Shown in pieces: positions 12,532 through 24,981 of a DNA stretch of 64,000 nucleotides; positions within the stretch are counted from its first letter, which is position 1; each line of letters opens with the position of its first letter. The notes beneath the pieces are model-generated. The model did not search any database, had not been told where the DNA came from, and saw only the letters and a program-made list of their open reading frames with translations. Made by a program: the position numbers and the translations under genes. Source of the stretch: Chlorophyllum brunneum (lineage: Eukaryota; Basidiomycota; Agaricomycetes; Agaricales; Agaricaceae); NCBI GenBank assembly GCA_963576785.1, contig OY756140.1, positions 2,294,001 to 2,358,000 of the forward strand, given 5' to 3'.

Positions 12532-13182
12532 CTAGGACGTGGTTTGTTGGGCATGCCTTTCTTCCCATAATGTTCGGAGTACGTCCGTGAATGCTAGCTT
12601 GCCGAGCTGAGCATTCTGCTCGAAGCGCTGGACCAACCAGCTCTCGAGGTTGTCTGCTGCAGATCGCCACAGCGCCATTCGCGCCTGAATTTCTGCCGTT
12701 TGTGTGAATAGAGTCGTATCGCGAGTAGCTGGCGTGTACTGTATGCGCTCAAAGCATGTCGCAAATTGCGACAGCGAGAGGTTTACGGAAGTGATCGTTG
12801 CGTTCTGAGTTGCCGGGTCAACGAAAATGATTTCGCGCACAAATGCGTCTTCCGAACCACCAAATATCTGTACAAGATGTTGAGAGCGGCTCCCGTGCGC
12901 CTACGAACTCAAGACATACCTTGACAATCCATCCTGGAGCTTTCTGCTTACAACCTAGCACTCGCTCCGTTCGGATAATACCAGTGTTGGGGTCGATGCT
13001 GCGGTCAAGGACATCGATGCTGATAACATGCGAACATTTTGGGTTGGGGTATTTCCTCCACATGCCCATGACTACATGAGACCAGGGGTGGCTGGTACAT
13101 CGCGCGACTTGTTAGTTCACAGCCAAGACGCAAGCAGGTCTCGAACTCACTTATAATCGAAGTTTTGAGAAAAGAAATGCAT
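12532..13182 (-). CDS. PRELI/MSF1 (Ups1/Ups2/Slowmo) family mitochondrial phospholipid-transfer protein
   Basis: Exon 1 from the ATG at 13182 encodes MHFFSQNFDYN, matching the family start. A ~50-nt intron leads to HPWSHVVMGMWRKYPNP, and a second intron after GWIVK joins to IFGGSEDAFVREIIFVDP. The TAG is at 12532. The product of about 180 residues covers the whole PRELI domain: the HPW...KYPNP signature, VDVLDR-like ISIDVLDR, the RTERVLGCKQ strand and a C-terminal amphipathic helix (WLVQRFEQNAQLGKLAF). Family knowledge: these proteins pair with Mdm35/TRIAP1 in the intermembrane space. Ups1 moves phosphatidic acid and Ups2 phosphatidylserine between mitochondrial membranes. The N-terminal phrase resembles Ups2 slightly more than Ups1, but I cannot assign the paralogue. 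Confidence 0.9.
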
Positions 13183-13469
13183 TTTCAACCCAGTGACCCC
13201 AACAAGAGATAATCCAAGCAAGAGAACAAAAGAGCGAATATAGATGAAGCAGACCTGGTGTCTTTGAAGAGCGCAAGCACCGAGTGCACAAAGAAATTTT
13301 GTCAGCCAACGGGATCAGCCGACATACCCACGGACCCCCATCCGGTTGGACCTTACTTGGAATCATATGCTCCTCATATAAACGTACTCCGAACCATTAG
13401 AAAGAAAGGTTGCGAATGTCATTAAAATTACAAGAATGTATACGCAAAGCACACAATTCAAATCCCCCT

Positions 13470-16425
13470 TTATTGACGCTCCGCTTCCTCTATTACAGCC
13501 GCTTTCAACTCCGAAAGCCGCGCTTTCAGTTTCGGTCTGATCGTCCAACATCACCAACATCGAACGGATGAAATTTAAGACTTTGACTTACACTTCTAAT
13601 AACTTCGCTTCTAAAGCTTGTTTCTCTTCTTGCAGTGCAAGCCTCTTCTCCGCATCAAGTTTGGTGCTGGACGTTAAACCAATGTCGTTTCATAAGCGGA
13701 ACAAGACCAGAGATTAGATAAGGACTTACAAGACGTAGCCTCCCTGGCCATCGTAGTGAAGGATCAGCTGATGGTACTTCCACAATGAAGGCCGATGTGA
13801 CACGGTCAATAAGGTGATCCCAAGGTCAGTCGCATGCTCCATCATCAAACCCTCAACGTCCGTAGGAACCAGCGAAGTAGCTTCATCAAGAACAGCATAC
13901 TATTTTCAGCCGAGAGCAGATATGACGTCAGACGACCAGAACGCCCTGAGATGCTCAACTCACCTTGGGTCGGTGATAGAACAACCTTGCCCAGGCAATT
14001 TTCTGCTGATCGCCACCACTAAGCGATTCTCTCCATTCTCGAGCAGTATCCCAACCCCCTTCCCTCTCCACGATGCTCTCCATCTGGACGACGGAAAGAA
14101 CACGTAATAAATCATCATCCGTAACACCCCCTAAGAACCTCTTTGTCAATCTGTGGGCATGCTACAACTCAAACAACACATACGAGCTTTCATATCAGCT
14201 TCGAAATGGGGATAAATAATTTGATCTCTGAGTGTTCCGAGCGAAAAATATGGCCTCTGCGGTATCAAGATGAACTGCGAAGAGGGGGGTTTGCGAACAA
14301 CACCGCCATATACAGGCCAGAGGTCACCAAGGATCCGGAAAAGCGAAGACTTGCCGCAGCCTAGAGCCGGATAAATCGGGGACAGGAGCAGGGTTAATTT
14401 ACACACCATTCGGACCAACGATGAGCAAGTGTTGCTACTTTATCGTGAGCAAGTTCTTGAGCAGGGAGACGCGGAGACTTACTCCTGGCTTGACATGGAA
14501 GCTCAAACTTTGGAGAAGAATATCACCATTGGGCGTCACTATGGGCACATTTTCGAACTGGATGTCGTCGGCCTCAAAGACTTGTCCTCTCCCACTGAGT
14601 ACTGTCCATAAATTAAATCATGGGGGTATTAAATATCCGGCAATGGGCTCACTCCGGGCGTTGGCCTCCGTACTTGCAGAGCTCACTAGCGCTTTCTCGA
14701 ATCTAGCATCCTTCACGTCATCGATCGTATCAAGAAGCTGGGATACACGTGCAGTGTACCCTGCGAGTTCCGAGAGATCTTTATAGGAGTACATGACACG
14801 GCCAAAGGCATCTGAACATATACGAGTGAGTAAACTTGACGTGATTTGACGGTTTGACAGACCTGATGCAGACAGGAGGAGACGCCTATTTGTTACGAAC
14901 CCTTCGATTTGACAAGTAAGCCAAGTAGGGGACAATAAAGTTCGGGTTCGGTTTCTTACCCTCTGTGCGTTCACCAAGGTCAACTGCATGTGTTCCTGGC
15001 AATCTGAAAAACACAGGAATACCGCAAAGGACGAGCTACAAAAGGTTCGAGTTTGGGATAGCCCTGGTACGAATAAAGCGGAACATACACCAAACGAACC
15101 CCACAACCACTTGATAATACCTTCCTCTACACACCCAAACCACCAACGTCGTTCTAGCACCTTGCCCTCGTGCTTGACGACGGTCGCATACTCTCGCTCG
15201 ATTAATAATCGCTCCGTACGTTCTCCTCCCATGAAAGCAATTTCTTCCGCAAATTCCACTAGTCGTGAATGCGTGTGCCGGAGTGATCCTGCTAATTGCG
15301 CGGAGAGAGCAGTATAAGCACCAAATGGCGGTGTTAGGTATCGTACTGGATGTAAAATTAGGCACTCGAACAAGCCTGTGGTGGGTAACTCACGCAGTAC
15401 AGCAGTGGATTGGACAGCGATCGTCAGGCCAACAAGACCTTCTGCTCCGACGTTCCGCGAGAGCTGATAGTTGTAGAGTATGACATCGAGAACGGGTTTT
15501 GCGAGATTAGAGTATATAGCGGCTAAGTGCGTCGAGAATCGCTGTATGTCGTGAGTGATCATTCTGTTGCTTGTCAACACAGAAACGCTATCGTACTGTT
15601 CAATGGAAACGTACTGATCTGGATTCTTGATCCTGTCGTCAAGGTTCGCTGCGAGTCCAAACTTCGTGAAGCAACTCCCGTAGGGTGACAATGGTAGCTT
15701 ACCAAGCTTGTAATAGATCTTGCCCTCTGGTCCCTGGGATGCCTCCCCCAAATACTGCGAAAGGACCTCACGAGTCAATCGCGTGCGGTACGCAATCGCG
15801 AGCTTGTTTTGAACATAACTGAGCCAACTATTGCACCATGTCGCAGGGATGGCAACCAAAAGCCAACGAAGGATATTGAAAAAGAATTTTAAGGGTTCAA
15901 CTTTGACGAGGCTTGCGACAATCCTGCAGGCACACAGTTACTAATTGCACTGGACTGGGTAATCTATGACGTACTTGCCGTCAAGAGCTGCGACGTATAG
16001 CGAGATCGCAGTTCTAAACACCAGAAGGCTCGAATGCATCAAAATCAGGAGGGCTTCTTTCGAACGAATACCGGGAATGACGATTCTCAAGATCCGGGAA
16101 AGGCGCTGGTAGAAGACGGCATCCACCTGATGTAGAGTGACAGTTGTTAGTGATACCCAATGGGCTGGAGCAAGACACCCACTCCAACTCGTTCCGGCCG
16201 TCCGTCTGCGAGCTTCCCTTCCACCTGTGCCTTTCCTTTTCCCTTCCTCGATTTGCGACCCCTTCCCCCGCCAGAGAGGCCATAGTACGTGGTGCCGAGG
16301 ACATAGAAGGCGAAGCTGATGTTGAGCACTCGTTGAATCAGGGGTCGATTCTTGGCATATGTATTGGTGATACGAGCCAGTGTTTCGTGCGGAACCTTGT
16401 CTCTGAGGGTTGAGAAAGCAGCCAT
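13470..16425 (-). CDS. peroxisomal ABC half-transporter, ABCD/ALDP type (Pxa-like)
   Basis: The ATG at 16425 begins [18 protein letters not shown]; the stop is the TAA at 13470, and there are about ten short introns. The membrane half holds [20 protein letters not shown], the [11 protein letters not shown] loop, [15 protein letters not shown] and the subfamily EEI motif in [12 protein letters not shown]. The nucleotide-binding half has Walker A GPNGCGKSS (interrupted by an intron), the signature [16 protein letters not shown], and a Walker B region followed by [14 protein letters not shown], then the H-loop [10 protein letters not shown] Lys/Glu-rich tail ends the protein. Such half-transporters dimerise in the peroxisomal membrane and import very-long/long-chain acyl-CoA for beta-oxidation. 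In yeast Pxa1 and Pxa2 form a heterodimer; I cannot say which partner this is. All ATPase motifs are intact. Confidence 0.92.
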
Positions 16426-16561
16426 CGTGGTTGATCAATACAAAGCCAGCGACCGATGCAAGCCACAGCGCGAGTAGGTGGTGGTGTTATGCGAGGGTGC
16501 AGTTCGCTGGATGCGACTGCACGTGAAATTGAAAGTATGCCACGTGGCTAATTAACTATGC

Positions 16562-17749
16562 TCAGATCCGTCCCTCTGCACTCGCACGGCGTATCCACCG
16601 TATCACTTCACTCCAATCCTTCGCCCTCCATAGCGCGGCACCTTCTGGAATCGGCACCGTTTCTTCCTTCCAGAATTCCTTCTCGCCACAGGCCTTGAAA
16701 CGGATATCAAAGGACATCTCGTCTCGAGCATCATCTGGACCAGACGCCCGTTTGTTCCACTCGTACTCGCCAAACAGAATAACAGGAATGGGTTTGGGCA
16801 TGTTTACGCATTGCAGTGCATTTTCTGCAGAGTCGTCGATGAGGAGTTTCGCTCCGAGATCTTCGCAGACCTGTGGGCATGGCGAGTGCGTTTGTGGGAA
16901 TCGGTTGTTATAATGTTGGCCTACCTGTGATTTGCTCAGTCTCGTTACGACCTCATGCCCGGTCTTGTGTGCGTCCTTAAATTGACCAGTACATATAATG
17001 CTATCGAACATGCCTTTGATTTCCCGGGTCAGCAACCCAACATCAAATCTGCCGAGGACACATTACCTGGGAAATGCTTCGTGACCCATTTCCAACTCTC
17101 GTCCGCTTTGTCCTCTTGTCTAGCTGTAACGATGATCAGTCGGAAGCCCATGGATTTTAGTGTCTGGATCCCCTCGCGTGCCCCCGGAACCGGACTCGCT
17201 TGGAAAATCTTGTCCGTCTTGTAAAAATCTACCACCTTTTCGAAGGTTTCTTGAATCGTTCCCCAGTAAGGATTCTATATTTCCCGCACCAAGTCAGGCG
17301 AGACCATCAAATACTGGAATACTCGGGAAGAAACTCCTCCCACCTTCCAATAATAATAATCTGTACTCCCATACATATGTCATCCCAACAGTCATTGGAA
17401 TCGAATTATGCTCTCACAATAGAAATCTGAAAGATCCATCTTTGAACCATAAACCTTGTTATGCCCTGATCATTCGTATTAGAGGTGGGCACGCATTTAA
17501 GTGACCAGGCAATTTACATTCGGCAACAGCCCGGTTCGTTTCACTGAGGACATCGTCTAGATCAACCGCGATTATCGAAGTGGAGGAACCAGGGGGGGAG
17601 ATTCCAGCAAGCTTCTCCAACACCTCGCGCTCATGTTGCTCATCAGTCCCGCTAATCTTTGTCGACTCGGCAGCTACTGAGTTTTCAGGGGATGTAAATC
17701 CTCGATCGCGAGGTACTTCGAGTTCGGGGCAGGACGCGGCTGGGGACAT
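16562..17749 (-). CDS. HAD-superfamily hydrolase (fungal 5'-nucleotidase-like)
   Basis: The ATG at 17749 is followed by a Ser/Glu-rich leader of ~60 residues. HAD motif I is IIAVDLDDVLSETN, where the first Asp is the expected nucleophile. Small exons around 17.26-17.5 kb splice in phase to AEWHNKVYGSKM and then YYYYYWKNPYWGT, characteristic of this family. Motif II is LIIVTARQ and motif IV KLLIDDSAEN. The C terminus has PIPVILFGEYEWNKR and a Trp-rich end, WRAKDWSEVIRWIRR; the TGA is at 16562. The HAD fold with intact DxD, T and DD residues supports phosphatase activity, but the substrate is unknown. The gene stops 136 bp before the ABC transporter start and reads in the same direction. Confidence 0.85.
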
Positions 17750-17997
17750 GGCAAACAGACGGGAGTGACAAGGGTAGGTGAAGTTGAGGAGTATTCAGTG
17801 CCATATCTAAAATGACTCAAAAGTAATCCATCAAAAGGATAATGTGATTGGTAATTTTGCCCACAGGCTCGGCACTTCGAGAAGCGCGAACCAACAACTA
17901 AGTACCGGTATTTGCAAGGACGCTATTCGTGGAGCCGGAAACAATGGCTCAGAGTTTCAGTTTCGTCACACAGTACCATACATAAAAAAATTTGTGG

Positions 17998-18718
17998 TTA
18001 CACGATCTGCTTTGCCTGCGAGCGTCCGAACACGATGAAGATGGGGGCTGGGTATGTGAAAGATCTATCTCACCTTGGCGGACTCGACATCGTAAATCCA
18101 CCCTGTGACTGTCGTGTCTTTCAAGACAAGAGGGTGTTCCCTGAGGAGTTGGACATCGGCCTTAACGCTCTCTTCAAGGTTGGAGAACTCCAAGAAATCA
18201 ATTTCGTTTACGGCACTGGCGACTTCGTTGTTACCCGGCTGGTCGTCTTTGACAAGGTTGCGAACATGGTCAGAGGTGAATATGAGCATGCCGCACCCAA
18301 CGTGACGGAAGACTGCAATCTCGTGAGTGCCCAAGAGACGTTGAGAGATGACGATGCTGCGAATGGCTTCACATCTAGAGTATGTGAATCAACACAATGG
18401 AACACATTAAGGCATCTGGTTGACGGACGCCATCCCACCAGCGTTTCTGATGATGTGGGCGTCTCCAAGGTTAAGGCCAAGTTGCGATAGCGGCCTATAA
18501 GAATTAGATCTTCGTTCGAGGATTGGGTATTCCCCTCACTCGACGCGAGCATCCATGCACGTCACTGGGATGCTTCGTAAGGAAAATGCAGGAAAGAAGA
18601 CTGGGGACATCGACCGACCAATAATTAGCTTCTTAGCTGGAGGTAGGGCCAGTTGACCATTGTTAAAGGTGGATTCGTATTTCTGGTTTCCGGAGATGAA
18701 ATCCTTGTGAACAGACAT
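17998..18718 (-). CDS. beta-carbonic anhydrase, short type
   Basis: Exon 1 (from the ATG at 18718) encodes MSVHKDFISGNQKYESTFNN and LPPAKKLII, a typical start. Splicing then gives VTCMDARVE, LNLGDAHIIRNAGG and AIRSIVISQRLLGTHEIAVF, followed by RHVGCGMLIFTSD. The zinc ligands are present: Cys in TCMDAR, with the neighbouring Asp/Arg dyad, and His and Cys in RHVGCGM. A last small exon encodes AKQIV and the TAA at 17998. The product is about 170 residues, like bacterial Rv1284-type and some minor fungal beta-enzymes rather than the larger Nce103 type. It interconverts CO2 and bicarbonate. Two of the inferred introns use unusual donors (GTCGGT and GTCCGT). No clear targeting peptide is seen, so it is probably cytosolic. 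It diverges from TIP20 with 240 bp between start codons. Confidence 0.88.
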
Positions 18719-18958
18719 ATTCGGGGGGAGGTGATTTGTGCCCTAATCAATCATCACAGTCTCTTTAATAGTCAGTTGAGCTGTGTGTGCGATTGCACAA
18801 TTCTCTTGAATGTCATTGGGTTAGTGGTGGAGCTGTGTCACGAGTACATGCGCGGTGTAACATTGTGAGGAACACAAATAGTCCATAATTTGTGAGGTCA
18901 CACGTCGACAGCTGGACCGACGGACTGATTAACCACGCCAAGAGCTTTCTCCACGACG

Positions 18959-21900
18959 ATGTCTGCCCAGCAAATCAGGTCCCTCCTAGCCGTACCAGAT
19001 TGGCAGGCTTCCAATCGGAAGACAACGGAATGGTTAAACGAGTCTATCCCACTGTCGGAGGGCTTCGACCAACTGGAAACGTTGCTGCAGAAAACCGAAA
19101 TCCAGCATAAAGCCCTCCAAACGCAAGTGCGTGACCCAATCATGAATGCTGTCCGTCTGTTGCTCATGTATTGTTCGTGCTAGTTCAGCTGTCCTCATCC
19201 GACGATCAAATACGCACATTGATCTCGAATACCAGAGCCTTAGTCGATGAGCGGCTTGCAACGTCGAAGGAGCTGTCCCTCCTACGTCACTCGTTGGCGG
19301 ATGAACTATCTGAGCTTTCGAGTGAACTTGTTTCGGTGTTGTACGATGACAACAGGAAGCCAACTCTGCTGGAGGATACTGAGACCTTGCACCGAAACTT
19401 GAAGGATTTGGAGAGCCTCAAGGGATACGTTCTGGTCATCCAGCACGGATTGCAGCTGAGGTTCGTATCCTTGAGTTTATGTGTGACGTTTGCTAGAGTC
19501 TCCTACAGCGAATCTGCGGTCTCGCAAGCAAAATCTGCAGCTACAATGTCTACGCCCTCCGTCGCCGTGTTCCACGACCTTCAGGAATTCGTTAAAAGGG
19601 TGACGACAGCCTGCGCAAGCGTTGAGGACGGTGATCAACGGAAGCTCCATATCGCTGAATTTCTAGAGAAAGTGCGAGACAGGACATGGGCGGACATCAA
19701 GGGTGCTCTCTCCAGGTTAGTTAAGCATTTTTCCTGCGGCAACCTGGGACTGACCAGAATCTCAGCGTATTAACCACGGCAGCGGAGAAAATCGGATGGC
19801 CCATGAGTGTAAACTATGGTGCTACAGCGCCGAGCGACCGTAAAACATTTGAGGATGCCTTCGTCAACCTACTAAAGTTGCAGACAATGTAGGTGTCCCT
19901 GGACCTCATTGGGTAAAATAGAAATTTAAATATTGCAGAGGTGAAGCTATTGGAGCAGAGAATAGTCCCGGAGAAAAAAAAGGAATATACCCGATTCAAG
20001 CCCTCGTTCTCCCAGTTTCCCTTCGCTTCAGGTATCATTTCGAGGGTACTCGACAGACAAATCGACTTGACAAGGTCAGCTTGTGAAACTTAGCTAAGCA
20101 TGACAATCTATTGACCTTTTGCTTTAGCCTGAGTGGTATTTTACGCATGTCCTGAATATAGCGCATGAACACCGCCAATTCATGGAGGCGGTGGTCCAGC
20201 CCTTACTATCCAACTCAGGACACAAACAAATTCACGCATGGGTAGGTCACATTGCTCACGAATGTCTTCGCTGTCTAACCTCAATCTACAGCGTGAATTT
20301 GCACTCCTTCTGCTACCACTTCTCTCCAGGAAGATCAGAAAAACGGTTCCCACTCTATTGCAAACGCCCTCAATTCTGGCACACACGATCTACCAGGCCC
20401 TTTCTTTCGATGCATCCTTTACTGAGGAAGGCTTCCAGCTACGAGGCACGTCCGCCGCCACACTAGATGACGAGGACACCAAATGGGATGGAATTAGCAA
20501 TGTTATACTTGGGAATCAGCACTGGTTCCAAGCTTGGCTAGTGGGAGAGCAAAGGTGTAAGTTGCTTGGCCAGTTGCATTGACGTTATGCCACCTAACCT
20601 CCTGAACGGACTTCAGTCGTTGAGGAGCAGTACCAAGGATTAATTAATGTTTCTGACGCCTGGGCGATCTCCGACGATGCGGGAGGCGGTTCACAAGTAA
20701 CAGCACTCAAATCCACGAACTCTGCACGAAGAATCAAAGCTCTCTTCGAACAAGTTACGGGTGGGTATCTCCTATCCTCTACCACATATTTGTGCTAACT
20801 GTTCCTCCCCAGACCGCTATTCACCACTTCCAAACCCATCACAACGAATTCACTTTCTCATTTCGATCCAACTGCCCGTCCTCGAGTCCTATTCAAACCG
20901 CATAGCATCATCACTAGATGCCTTCGAGACGCTGTCGTCGGCATTCGTCCGCGCTGTGCCAGGTGCACTCAGCCTCGGAGGTAGAGGAGAAGGCACAGTT
21001 AATGTGAACACACAAAATTTGACTGGTGGCATTGAAGGGATTCAGAGATTGTGTAAAGCGCTCCTCAGTGCTGCTCATGTCGAATTGGCTCTCGAATCCT
21101 GGGCAGAGGATCTCGTACGTCTCTGGCATCTCACCTTCTGAATTTGGAGATAATAACCATTGTTTTTTACCAGTGCTTTCTGGAGCTATGGTCTGATATC
21201 CATCATAATCCGAGTCTCCGCGAACGTGTCGAAGCGAACCCTCTCTTCCCAAAACTAGGTCCTGAAAATACCGAAGTACCGCGCGACACAATCTTTGAGG
21301 TCTTCATCAACAAGTATACCGCTCTCGTCATTCGTGCCGAGAATATGATAGTTCTACAAGTCTGTAATGAAGTCGAGATGCAACTAAAGGCCCACTTTAA
21401 TTCGTAACTATCACATTATTCAAGTAACTCAACTAACCTTACTGACCCATGCACAGTAACAGCCCAGATTTAGACTCTTTCGATTCCGTATCTACAGAAC
21501 CACTTTTGATCTCCCAGACTCTCCTCCCACCACTAACCCTCCTCTCTACACACCTCTCCTACCTACTCCCAGCTCTCTCTCAAACGTCTTTCACAGCACT
21601 TTACCGTCGCATAACCACGCATATCGCCGAACACATCCTTCATCGCCAGATTCTGTTCCGTGGCTCATTTGACGTTCTAGAAGGCCGTCGCATCCTTGCA
21701 GAGTGTGAATTGTGGGTAGAGACGTGCCAGAACGCTGTTACGAATGGCGGGCAGGGGCTGCCCGGTGGGCGGGGACGTGTAGAGGCGCCTTGGGGAAAGC
21801 TGTTACAAGCCGGAAGACTCGTTGGGTTGGGTGGTGATATTTGGGGAAAAGTGATCGATAGCACGTTTGGTGTACCGAGTCAAGAGGAATGGCAAGAGAT

Positions 21901-21985
21901 CATGCAGAATGTGACCGGGTACTCAGAACTATCGAGGGATTTGGTTGGAAGGATTCTTCGATGTCGCGAAGATTGTCATAATTAA
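18959..21985 (+). CDS. TIP20: Tip20/RINT1 family tethering protein (Dsl1/NRZ complex)
   Basis: The ATG at 18959 starts MSAQQIRSLLAVPDW, and about ten short introns lead to the TAA at 21985. The N terminus (residues ~20-110) is predicted coiled coil (TRALVDERLATSKELSLLRH). The family regions follow: [79 protein letters not shown] and FHSLIS-like FLISIQLPVLESY. The C-terminal part has ELWSDIHHNPSLRE and RRITTHIAEHILHRQILF. Known role: a subunit of the ER tethering complex that captures Golgi-derived COPI vesicles and binds the SNAREs Ufe1/Sec20; the animal homologue RINT1 also binds Rad50. Length (about 800 residues) and domain order are normal. Confidence 0.88.
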
Positions 21986-22366
21986 TTTCTTCCCCATCTA
22001 CTTGCTTGTGCTCACGTCTGGTATCAAATCATGAACATTTTTCGTTTACTCAAAGGAGTGAGGTCAAAAGACGAAAGGGACACGCTGAAGTGCTGGGGGG
22101 CATATAAAGAATATACAAGTCAAAAACAAACCATTACGATCGAATAATAGTAACACACAGCAAGCACAACACTAGAGAGCGGAATTGGGGGGAAGAGGAT
22201 AGAAGAGTTAGAATCGTGAAACCGACAGGCGGTCAACGGAAACGTAAGGAAAGGGGATAGAAGAGCTCGAAACCAAGCCACAGTCAGCACAAGGGGGAGA
22301 AGATAGGGAGTGAGTGGATAGTAGGAAAGGTGATGTTCGAAATATATAGCCAGGCACAACAGTTGC
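21986..22366. other. tail-to-tail intergenic region
   Basis: 381 bp between the stops of TIP20 (rightward) and the CSL gene (leftward), so it holds two 3' ends. Short open frames occur but none resembles a protein. I see no repeat or RNA gene. Confidence 0.55.
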
Positions 22367-24838
22367 CTACATAACTCTAAGAGTCCACCCATGGAGTCCG
22401 CTCTCCGCAGCTGCCGCCGCCTGTGCGGCTGCCAGCCAGTTCGGATCCACAGGGGGTCCATTCGGCGGATTCGCGGCCGTCATCGCATTCAGATCCACAC
22501 CCTGGAATACGTTCTCGCACGCGATCGTCCTACCCGAGTGGTACCCAACACCATCCGAGGCTCTAATAAATAACAATGGCAGACTCCTCCCTGCCATCGA
22601 CGGCGGCGGCGGAGCAGGAGGGGCCGGCAGTGCTCCGTTTCCGTTCCTGCCTTCATGGGCAGCAGAGCCACCCTCGGGTGATTGACGGTTACCTTGTGGC
22701 TCCGGTTGCGGGGGTAAAGGATCATCTTCCAGGGCCTTGATAATATCTTGCAAAGGTGGCATCTCCACAACCACAATTGTATGCAAGGGTCCTGCCGACA
22801 TGTAGCGAGGTGGCGGCGCGGTTGGAGAAAGAGGAGAGCCAGTTGCAGGGTCAGATGGACCTGGTCCACCTTCCAATCCCTGTGGCCCTGGTAGGGATTG
22901 GACGAACGGCGATATGTTCGTGAGTGGACCAGGAGCTGCCGTTTGATAGACGCGGAGGCGAAGAGGGCCAAGATTGCCAAGATACACGTCCAGGGGAGTT
23001 TGTTGCCTCGTGCTGGGGTCTTCGTAGAAGAAGTTTGAGACTGTAAGCTCAATAGTATTGCTCGCAGGGCGATATACGGGGGCAGTAAAGAGTGTAGGAA
23101 ACGGCGTAATAGGAAGTTCGGGTATCGTGTTGTTTTGACCAAATGCGTCAAAGAAGGTGTATTGAAACTTGGCTAGAAGGGTCGGTTTAATTCTGGAACG
23201 AGTTGGAAGAAAAACAGAGTGCACTCACAGATGCCAACGATGGTCCAACAGAGATAGTCATCAACTTCATCGGATATGATTCGTTGACCATCCTTGACTT
23301 CATCACGGATCCGCGGAGACTGGAACATGAGAGGATGGGTTCCAGCCTGGGTGGACATACCCGGCGCGGGAGGAGCGACAACTCCGTTCGTGCCAGGAAG
23401 AGGACCAGCCGCCGACAAGTAATGTCGTGAACCATCAGGGCTTACGCGTTGAAGGGCAATCTTCTGCATCTGACTGACTGGGCCGCCGTCATCATTGGAG
23501 ACACGGCCCTTATCGACTTTGCGGATGATGAGGGGAGAGGTAGAGATGCCAGAATGAGTATCTGACAAGACAATTTCGCAGCCATAGGTGACTGGTTGAG
23601 GACCACCTGGTCAAGTGTGAGAGCGGGAAAATCAAGAATTCTCATCACATGACACACACCTACGGCTGGCGCCTCCCCTCCTGGTCGACGGACAACATTG
23701 ACATTAAACGCGGACCACGCGACATTGCTTGCGCACAACTGAGCATGATCAATGGTCATATATTTGGTGCGGACGGTTTGCGAATTGATACGATTAAACA
23801 GCGAAACAGGTCCCCCAGCAAGGATACATGACGAGATGTTGCGTGTCTTGGCCGTCTTTTTGGATGGTTTGGATATGATGGTGACAGGCGCAGAGTCGAA
23901 CGTGGCCCAGATGCGTCCACCACCATCTACCGGGTCATTCACGGGGGGAGGGGGCGGTTCGGCAATATCAAGAGAAAGCTGGAAACTCTTGGCTTTGGCC
24001 GTACCTGTAACATGAAGGAACTTGAAGCTAGCAGTCATGTTGTTGTCGAGGGGTGCCTTTTGCTCGAAGGAACGTTCGCCACTTTCAGATACGACGGCCA
24101 TCGAGAGTTGCTGACTACGCATATGCCACAGTGGACCTTCAATGTGGACAACAGGAGGGGGGCAAAGGAAGCGCTTCTCGCTGCCGTAGGACTTCTGGGC
24201 AACGGCCGCGTGGAGGCATATGACGGTAGTCATGGGCATGACGCGTGCGGGATCCTGTGAGACATGGTCACGAACGATACGGCGTATCTTGCTGTGAGGA
24301 TCATCGGCCTCGGAGTCTTCAAGCTTGCGCTTTCCAGTAGATTGCTGGTGGAACGGGATATGAGGATGAAACGCGATGGATTCGAGGGTGGAATGAGGAC
24401 GCACCTGTGCGGGGGTGACAAGGGGAAGGGCGGGGTTTGGCGGGGGAGGTTGCGCAGGATTCGAAGCATTCCATGGAGGTAACTGCTGGCCATTGGGTAG
24501 GCCATCGGGCTTAGAGGCGGAGGCAGCTAGAATAGATTGGAGGGAGGCATTTGGATCAGGCGCCGGAACGGGGGGGGCTGGGGGAGGGGGAGATTGCTTG
24601 GGAGAATTGACCGCGGTGGACTGCGGGGTGGGTTGTTTGCTAGAAACCTAGAGCGTGTCGAATGAATAGCAGAACGAGGGGAAATGGGAGGGGAAATTAC
24701 GAGTAAATTTGGGGCTGGCTGGGCTGGGGTGGCGGAGCGGGAGTGGTGTGCGGAATGGCGGTCTGGCTGGACGTCAGCCGGACCAGCAGCCATCTGGAGA
24801 TGGTGGTTGAGGAAGAAGGGGTCCTGAGGCAAAGACAT
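22367..24838 (-). CDS. CSL-family DNA-binding transcription factor (RBP-Jkappa/Su(H)/LAG-1; fungal Cbf type)
   Basis: Exon 1 (ATG at 24838) encodes a low-complexity Pro/His/Ser-rich start. It joins through a ~50-nt intron to a Pro/Ala-rich linker. The Rel-like N-terminal domain reads TTVICLHAAVAQKSYGSEK then RFLCPPPVVHIEGP, with QQLSMAVVSESGERSFEQK. The beta-trefoil domain includes KPSKKTAKTRNISSCILAGG and RINSQTVRTKYMTIDHAQ. The C-terminal Rel-like domain includes WTIVGIC, FQYTFFDAFGQNN and VYRPASNTIELTVSNFF. A long Pro/Gly-rich insertion precedes the end, and the TAG is at 22367. These proteins bind GTGGGAA-type elements. Fungi lack Notch; fission yeast Cbf11/Cbf12 control adhesion, lipid metabolism and cell-cycle fidelity. 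All three core domains are intact, so it should bind DNA. Confidence 0.93.
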
Positions 24839-24981
24839 TATAGGCGTGAGAGCAAAGTCTCACGGACGAGGCGAGTGGGAAAGTGGGCAGTTGGTGGGAA
24901 AAACGAGTTCTTGAACGCAGCCCGTGGGAATATCTACAGCACATACGTGGGAACCTCCGTGTCTCGGCATTACGGCACTAT

